From: Pseudocercospora fijiensis CIRAD86
Taxonomy: Eukaryota > Ascomycota > Dothideomycetes > Mycosphaerellales > Mycosphaerellaceae
Assembly: GCF_000340215.1 (NCBI RefSeq)
Contig: NW_006921537.1
Location: 4,295,646-4,359,645, forward strand
DNA length: 64,000 nucleotides
Direction of reading: 5' to 3'
Position 1 is the first letter of the stretch. The number at the start of each line of letters is the position of its first letter. The notes under the pieces are model-generated. The model saw nothing but the letters and a program-made list of their open reading frames with translations. It was not told where the DNA came from and ran no database searches. The translations under genes and the position numbers were made by a program. Positions 58,110 through 64,000 of this stretch are shown here, in pieces.

Positions 58110-60400
58110 AATAATAGTTTATAGATAGTCGTATATATCGATAGTCGTAGGTATCGATAGTTAAATCGTATATAAGAGCTAGGCGAGAAGCGTAAATTCG
58201 AGGAAGCAATAAGAATACCGAGTCCCGCTAAGACTCTAGATTTACTATAGTAGAGCGCTTAATTAGTAGGATTAAACGTTATAGCTGCTTCCTTCCGCGT
58301 ATTTATAATACCGACTTTTACGATTTTTATAATAGTATATTACTAATATAGCGAGATACGTCGATTAAGCGCATTTCTAGCAAATAGCGCTAACAAAAGT
58401 ATCTAATACGATAACGACAGCCGCCTTAGGCACTAAGAACCGCCTCCGAAATCCGAGAAGTTACTAATCCTAGCGATACTAGCGATACTAGCAATACTAG
58501 CAATACTAGTACTATACTTATTATACCGCAGCTATTAGTAGTATAATATATACGGCAAGGATAGATATATAGGGCAATAATATATATCGAGCGCTCGTAA
58601 AAGCGCCCTTCGAGAAGCTACGATAGCCCTCTTACGTTAACGCCCTCTATTACTTAGACTCTCCCTAGAACGATTATTCCGATAACTAGTTACTATATAA
58701 GGCAGAGAAAACGAATAGTAGCGTCTAGGGATCTAATTAACTAGCGGTACTAAGCGGCTATAGAAGCATATACTCCGAAGCCTACTAGAATTATATATAG
58801 CCTATATACTACGCGCAATACGTAACAATTAACGTATTCTATTACTAACTATAGTACGCGAGGTATATAGAAAGGGACTTATTAAGCGAAATAATAACAG
58901 CTTATTCGCTAAAGCGATACTTATTAGTGCCTAGATAATAATAGAGTGTAACCGCGCCCTTAGTATTAGAGATACCGTAGAAAAGGGTTATCGAGCGCGT
59001 TGCAGTCGTATAGCAATATTAATACGCTTACTAGAAGAGGAGGCGTACTATATAGTCTTAATATGCTTTCGGATCGGTACGTACTATAGTCGAATAGCAG
59101 TCTTAATACGCAAAGGGCTATAGTCGTATAGTAGTAAAGACTAAGACTAAGCGCCTTTAGTCTTAAGTATACTAGAGGCTCTTACGTAACGACTAAGGTT
59201 ATTATAACTAATAGTCCTAACGAAGGCGTTACGCCGACTTAACTAGATACGCGTATATTATCCTATAAAGAATCCGAACGTAGGAAGCCTATAGCCGCTA
59301 CTTAAGGTATATCTTACTAAAGAATTTTTACCGAGTTAGACCTATAGCAATACTACGAACCTATTAACCTACTTAGTAGGAGAGTCGCTATCGAGCCGCT
59401 ACTTAAGGTATACCTTACTAAAGAGTTTTTACCGAGTTAGACCGTTAGCCGCATTATAGATATACCTTACTAAAGAGTTTTTACCTCCGCTAATCTATCT
59501 AAGACCTCTATAGTTTATACTAAGACTGCGATATTCTAATAACCACTATGCTCTTTTAGTTAATTACGTAGTCGGCGCCCGCTAAAGCTATAGAAAACAT
59601 CCTACTCGCTAGGAGAGTCGCCTTTGTAACGTCTTGCTTAGTAAAGCCTATCGGAGAGCTTAAAAGAAGGACTAAACACTCTCTACCGATCGAGGAACCT
59701 TAACTAACTTAAGCGGTTCTATTAGTAGCAAGTCGTAGAGCTAGTTAGGAGATAGTGTTAATCGCTATAGAGCTACCTATATACGATAAAGGGGTATCGA
59801 TACTATTATATACGCCGACAGCTAGTATATTGCTAGGGGTATTAGTATATTAGTATATATATAATAATAAAGAAGAAGAAGTTAGAAAGCAGATATCTAT
59901 ATACGCCGCGTAGGTAAGCTTTGCCTCTACTAATAGTATTGCGCTATTTATACGATAATAGTAAGGCATTAATAACGGCAATATATAACCGTACCTATTA
60001 TTAAGGCTATACCCGCCGACTGCTACTAGTTAAATGCCTAAGTGTGAGAAGGGTATATTAGCAGGTAGATAGGGTGGTAGTAGGTACAAGTAGTATTCGA
60101 TAGAGATCTAAGAGGAGAGGGAGGAAGGCAGGCAAGTTAGCCTATTGCCAAGCGCTAAGCCCTGCCTAAGGCACTAAGACCCTGGCTTCACTTAGCCTAG
60201 TTATATGCTAATTACGTATAGCCTCTTTAGCCCTAATATACGCTTCCCTTCTAAAGGCCGCGCCCTCGTAGCCTGTCTATATTCTACGACCTCTATTGCC
60301 GCTAACTTAGCAAGTCTAATAAGCTACTTAGCCCGCGCTAAATTGAACACTTAACTACCTAATTATATAACTATATCAAACCTCACCTCTAAACAATACA
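58110..60400. other. RIP-mutated DNA with interspersed repeats, no gene identified
   Basis: It contains a CGATACTAG/CAATACTAG cluster (about 58,480-58,510). A dispersed unit ACTTAAGGTATACCTTACTA with AAAGAGTTTTTACCGAGTTA after it occurs at 59,300 and 59,401, and partly again near 59,460. No frame or domain can be supported. The boundary with the LINE lies somewhere near 60,100-60,400. Confidence 0.5.
59299..59487 (+). repeat. Three copies of a ~43-bp unit (GGTATACCTTACTAAAGAGT core)
   Basis: Two full copies at about 59,299-59,341 and 59,400-59,442, spaced about 101 bp, and a third partial one at about 59,459-59,487. Confidence 0.85.
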
Positions 60401-60849
60401 AAGTATAACTCTAACTGCGCTATCTCTATATACAATAAACATTTCCTACTAGACTCGGCTATAATTAACGCCTATATACTATACCGCGACTTTACGTCTA
60501 TAAAGGACGAATTAAAGGAAGGAGATAGTAGCGAACAATTAGAGACGAAGGGAAGACAGTTAGTAAGGAAGGGAGGACGAATGGAAAGCACTATATACTA
60601 GGGCAGAGGAGGTACTAAAGGCGGAAGATAGAAGAACCCCTAAGAGGGCATATAGGATAATAATCTTAGAACTCCTTAGAGGACTGAAAGCAATCTACAA
60701 CTAGGCAAGCTACGTAATTACAAAGGTAGCTAATACAGTCGTAGCAAACATTACGAAGAAATAGTAGGAGATAAGCCTAAACTACCGCACCTAGGCAGCA
60801 GTAGCTAGTTAGGAGGCGCTAAAACCCCCGAGGACAGTAGTTAGAGTCT

Positions 60850-61560
60850 ATATTACGGACCTGCAGGAGCAAAAGGAAATCTAAGGACTTATAGGGAAAG
60901 AGATTATAGAAAGAATTACAGTTAAAGAGGTAATTAGGGCTAGGAACGAAGGTAAAGGGGTAATTAAGCTGTTTATAGTATAAGAGTAGGACAAAAAGAA
61001 GCTAGAAACACAAAAAGAATAGACAACTAAGATAGGGAAAATAGTAAAGGTCTCCTAACAGCAATTCATAATTATAGCCTATAGTATAACAAGAAGCTTT
61101 AAGGAAGAACAGGATATTAAGAGCCTATAGAGACAAAACTAGGCTATATGCCTAGGCCTAAAGATTACAAAAGCGGCATAGATTAAAAGGAAAATCGAAG
61201 AGACTAAGAAGCAGTCTTCCCTAATTATCTAGGTAGGGAGCGTAGAGCAAGCTAATATAGTACTAGACTAGGGGTTGTTCTAGGACTTTAAAAGATTAGA
61301 AACAAAGATATATAGAAGCAACTATAGGATAATGCAGTGCTTCAAATATTAATACTATAGACACTTAGCAGCTAAGTGTATAAAGACAACTAACACCTAC
61401 TCCTATTATATAGGGGATTACTAGGTTAAAGAATACAAAGCATACAAGGGAGAAGCAAGATATATATACTGCACTAAAAGATACCCCTCTTAGGCGAAGG
61501 AATGCCTAGTAAGAATATAGGTAGCTAGGAAGGCAAAGGAAGCTAGAATCAATACACTAA
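60850..61560 (+). pseudogene. LINE ORF1 relic with degraded zinc knuckles
   Basis: Gag-like reading (ARNEGKGVIKLFIV, about 60,935-60,980; VSQQQFIIIAYSITRSF, about 61,050-61,100). A run of CCHC-type knuckles follows at about 61,340-61,515 (CFKY, HLAAKC, YIYCTKRYPS, AKEC), in which several cysteines are now tyrosines (TGC to TAC). This ORF1 layout is typical of Tad-like LINEs. Confidence 0.75.
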
Positions 61561-61819
61561 AAAGATATACAATAAGCTAGGGCAGCTAGGTGTAGAAGCA
61601 ACCTAGCTAAGTACTATAAAAGAGGTCCAGATAAGATAATAGGTTTACATTTAGGGCTTTACTAGTACAAGAGAGTTACTAGCAACTAGGGAGACTAAGA
61701 TACCTTAATATTGTAGGAAAGGAAGTAGGGCAGATAAAGCTTAGTCAAATATTAGTCTAAGGTAAGGGAAGACTAAAGGAAAACTCATAGGGAAATAATA
61801 TAGATAAAACCTAATAAAC

Positions 61820-64000
61820 ATTGCAATATTACTGAACATTATATAGTATAATAATAACAAGAGCAAAGATAAGGTATAGAGGAGCTTCCTTCAAGTACTA
61901 AACCTAAAAGAATATTATATTATTGCAATCTAAGAGCCCTAGCTTAACCTATATACAAAGAGACTAGCAATAGTCAAAGACCTAAGATACTACCTAATTA
62001 TCTACAACTAGGGAGCCCTAAGGATATACATCTACATTAGCAAGGAGATAGATATAGAAACCTAGCAGGCTATACTATAGGAGGATAGGGACCTAATATT
62101 AGTTCAAGTAGAAACATCCTAAGGTACACTCTAAGTCTACTGTATATACAACCTACTACTAGACTTAAGAAGCAGTACCTAACTAAAAACCCTAGAAAGA
62201 CTACCTAGAGTTATCTAGGGGAATACCTACTAAATCCTGCTTAGGGATTTCAACCTCTACTACCCCCTCTAGGGCTTAGACTTTACCCTAGCTTACTACT
62301 TCCTAGTAGGAAGACTAATTAATATATTAGAGAGGGAAAGAATAGAAATTGTTACCCTAAAGGGACTAATTACTTAGGAGGCAAGAGGAAGCAGTAGTAT
62401 ACTAGACCTATACTTTGTATTATATTAGATTAGGAATAGGATTATAAGATACAGGATTAACTAGGAACTAGAAGAATTATTAGACTACTTCCCGGTGCAG
62501 ATTAAGCTAAATATCTAAGCCAATTAGGAAAGGGAACTAGAGGAGAAGCTTAACTAGAAAGGTACCTAATAAGGCAGGATTAGGGAGGAACTAGAAAGGG
62601 ACCTAAAACTAGAGGAACTCTTAATAAAGCACCTACTAAGGCTAGAGGACATTGATAAGGTAGTAGAAGAACTAATAGGAATCCTAAAACAGGTAGCTAG
62701 AAAGTATACCCTAGCAAAGAAACATTTACTATACTAGTAACTATACTAGACTAGTAAGTATATAAGGAAGGTTAAAGCAGTAAGGAAGGCTAGGAGGTAG
62801 TAGACATAAACCTATACCTAGGAAGCATAGGACAACTATAATAAAGCCTGCTAGGAAAAGAAGATCTAGATTAAGAAAGATAAGATATAAGAATAGAGAT
62901 CTATAATAGGAATAATTATAAAGAAACTAGAGGAGATATAGAGGATAGCTAAATAGGCAAGGAGACCTAAATAGAATAAGGATATACTACTACAATTCCC
63001 GGACATTATAGACTAATAAGGACAAATATAGACTATAATAGAAGGGAAAGCAAGAGCCCTAGGCTAATACTTCTTCTATAGAAAAGTACAAGTAGACCTA
63101 TTAGATATAAAGGAGAAAGAATAAGAGACTCTACTACTAGGTATACTAAGAGACACCTAGGTCAAACCCGAAACTATTAAAAGGATCCTAAAGAAAATTC
63201 TAGGCAATAAGGCACTAGGAGAAGACAAGATCTATAACAAACTTCTAAAAGTATATAGGAAGGGGCTAGCCCTAGTACTAGCTAATATCTTTTTACAAAG
63301 CCTAGCACTAGGACACTACCTAAGACTATTTAGGAAGTCCCTAACAGTAGTGCTAAGGAAGCCCTAGAAGGAAGACTATATATAGCTTAAGGCCTATAGA
63401 CTAATAGCCCTACTTAATATAATAGGCAAGGTACTAGAAAAAATTGTCGCTAAAAGGCTAACAACCTTTACCGAGGAAAGGAACATCCTTCCTAAAGGCT
63501 AGATAGAAGGAAGAAAGAAGAGGTTAATACTAATAGCTATAGAACTAATTATAGAATAGATTAAGTATATCTAGTACTATAGTTAAAACTAGGTAGCAAC
63601 CCTCCTCTCCCTTAACATTTTAGGAGCCTTTAATAATGTCTCCTATAAAAGGCTCCTATATATACTTAAATAGAAAGCTATACTAAACTAGATAGTCCAA
63701 TTTATCTAGTCCTTCCTATAGGAAAGATTAACGTAGCTTATTCTAGGCAAATTCAAGTTAGACCTAATACTAACTAAAAAGGGAATCCCCTAAGGATTAA
63801 CACTCTCCCTAATCCTCTTCCTTATCTTTATAGTAGACCTACTCCTACTCCTAGAATTAAAAAATACATTAGTATTAGGGTTTATAGATAATACAAACAT
63901 CCTAGCCTAGTCTAAGACAATAGAAACCAACTACAAGATCCTAGAAGAGAAACACTAGGAGTATAAAAAATAGGCAAGGAGGTATAGAGTAAAGTTCGCC
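61820..64000 (+). pseudogene. LINE ORF2 relic: APE endonuclease and reverse transcriptase
   Basis: An APE-type endonuclease starts near 61,830 (LQYNCNKSKDKV-like, then AIQEP at about 61,925) and has the D-F-N-x-x-x-P block near 62,245 (RDFNLYYPL). RT blocks: YRLIALLNIIGKVLEKIVAKRL (about 63,400-63,460), an AFNNVSYKRLLYIL block (about 63,630-63,670), GIP then stop then GLTLSLILFLIF (about 63,780-63,830). The catalytic box at 63,881-63,901 reads FIDNTNI, so the second aspartate is lost. The frame runs off the window. Confidence 0.85.

Larger units (their letters stand above)
60400..64000 (+). mobile_element. Tad1-like LINE, truncated by the window end
   Basis: A non-LTR retrotransposon in the plus orientation with ORF1, endonuclease and reverse transcriptase in order. 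The start is approximate because no target duplication or 5' end is visible. The RT continues past 64,000. Confidence 0.85.

Noticed and set aside
53722..60000. Telomeric origin based on TTAGGG-like words
   Set aside because: Only isolated TTAGG words are seen; there is no tandem telomeric array.

Overview
This window is fungal nuclear DNA, most likely from a filamentous ascomycete (Pezizomycotina; a Dothideomycete is plausible but not shown). The reasons are 55-60 bp GT-AG introns, a canonical Zn2Cys6 regulator, and transposon families typical of such fungi (chromodomain Ty3/gypsy, pogo/Fot1, hAT, Tad1-like LINE). Most of the window looks mutated by repeat-induced point mutation (RIP): CpA/TpG dinucleotides are scarce, TpA is abundant, CpG is kept, and old coding frames are full of TAG codons derived from TGG or CAG.

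Three unmutated islands carry host genes. At about 5.1-6.6 kb, on the minus strand, lies a 386-aa Zn2Cys6 transcription factor; its zinc cluster only becomes complete when a 55-bp intron is removed. At about 7.86-9.41 kb lies a RING-like/ankyrin-like protein of 266 aa. At about 29.1-31.9 kb lies a 696-aa ion-transporter-superfamily membrane protein (ArsB/NhaD/citrate-transporter fold) with a 60-bp in-frame intron, followed by a possible orphan first exon.

The rest is layered transposon sequence. From 1 to about 3.8 kb is the 3' part of a chromodomain gypsy element. From 9,409 to 12,597 is a pogo/Fot1-type element with 44-bp inverted repeats and TA target duplication, sitting directly against the second gene island. 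From 13,342 to 28,702 is a hAT composite with two left ends and two right ends of the same family, a hAT transposase relic, long inverted arms, a 100-N assembly gap, and an internal segment that appears to encode a DUF6589-like protein. From 31,936 to 53,721 is a second pogo-type element of about 2.1 kb split into three by two complete LTR retrotransposons (32,462-45,664 with 187-bp LTRs and TTCTC duplication; 46,897-53,326 with 161-bp LTRs and CAAAC/TAAAC duplication). From about 53.7 to 60 kb is a degraded RecQ-like helicase region rich in tandem repeats, and from about 60.4 kb to the end a Tad1-like LINE.

The most unusual items are the 13.2-kb gypsy element with about 5 kb of extra sense-strand coding sequence between its chromodomain and 3' LTR, the DUF6589-like gene enclosed by hAT-type ends, and a short GCCGGCTACGCTA-like motif recurring throughout the hAT composite and bordering its indels. 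None of the mobile elements looks capable of coding for an intact protein.
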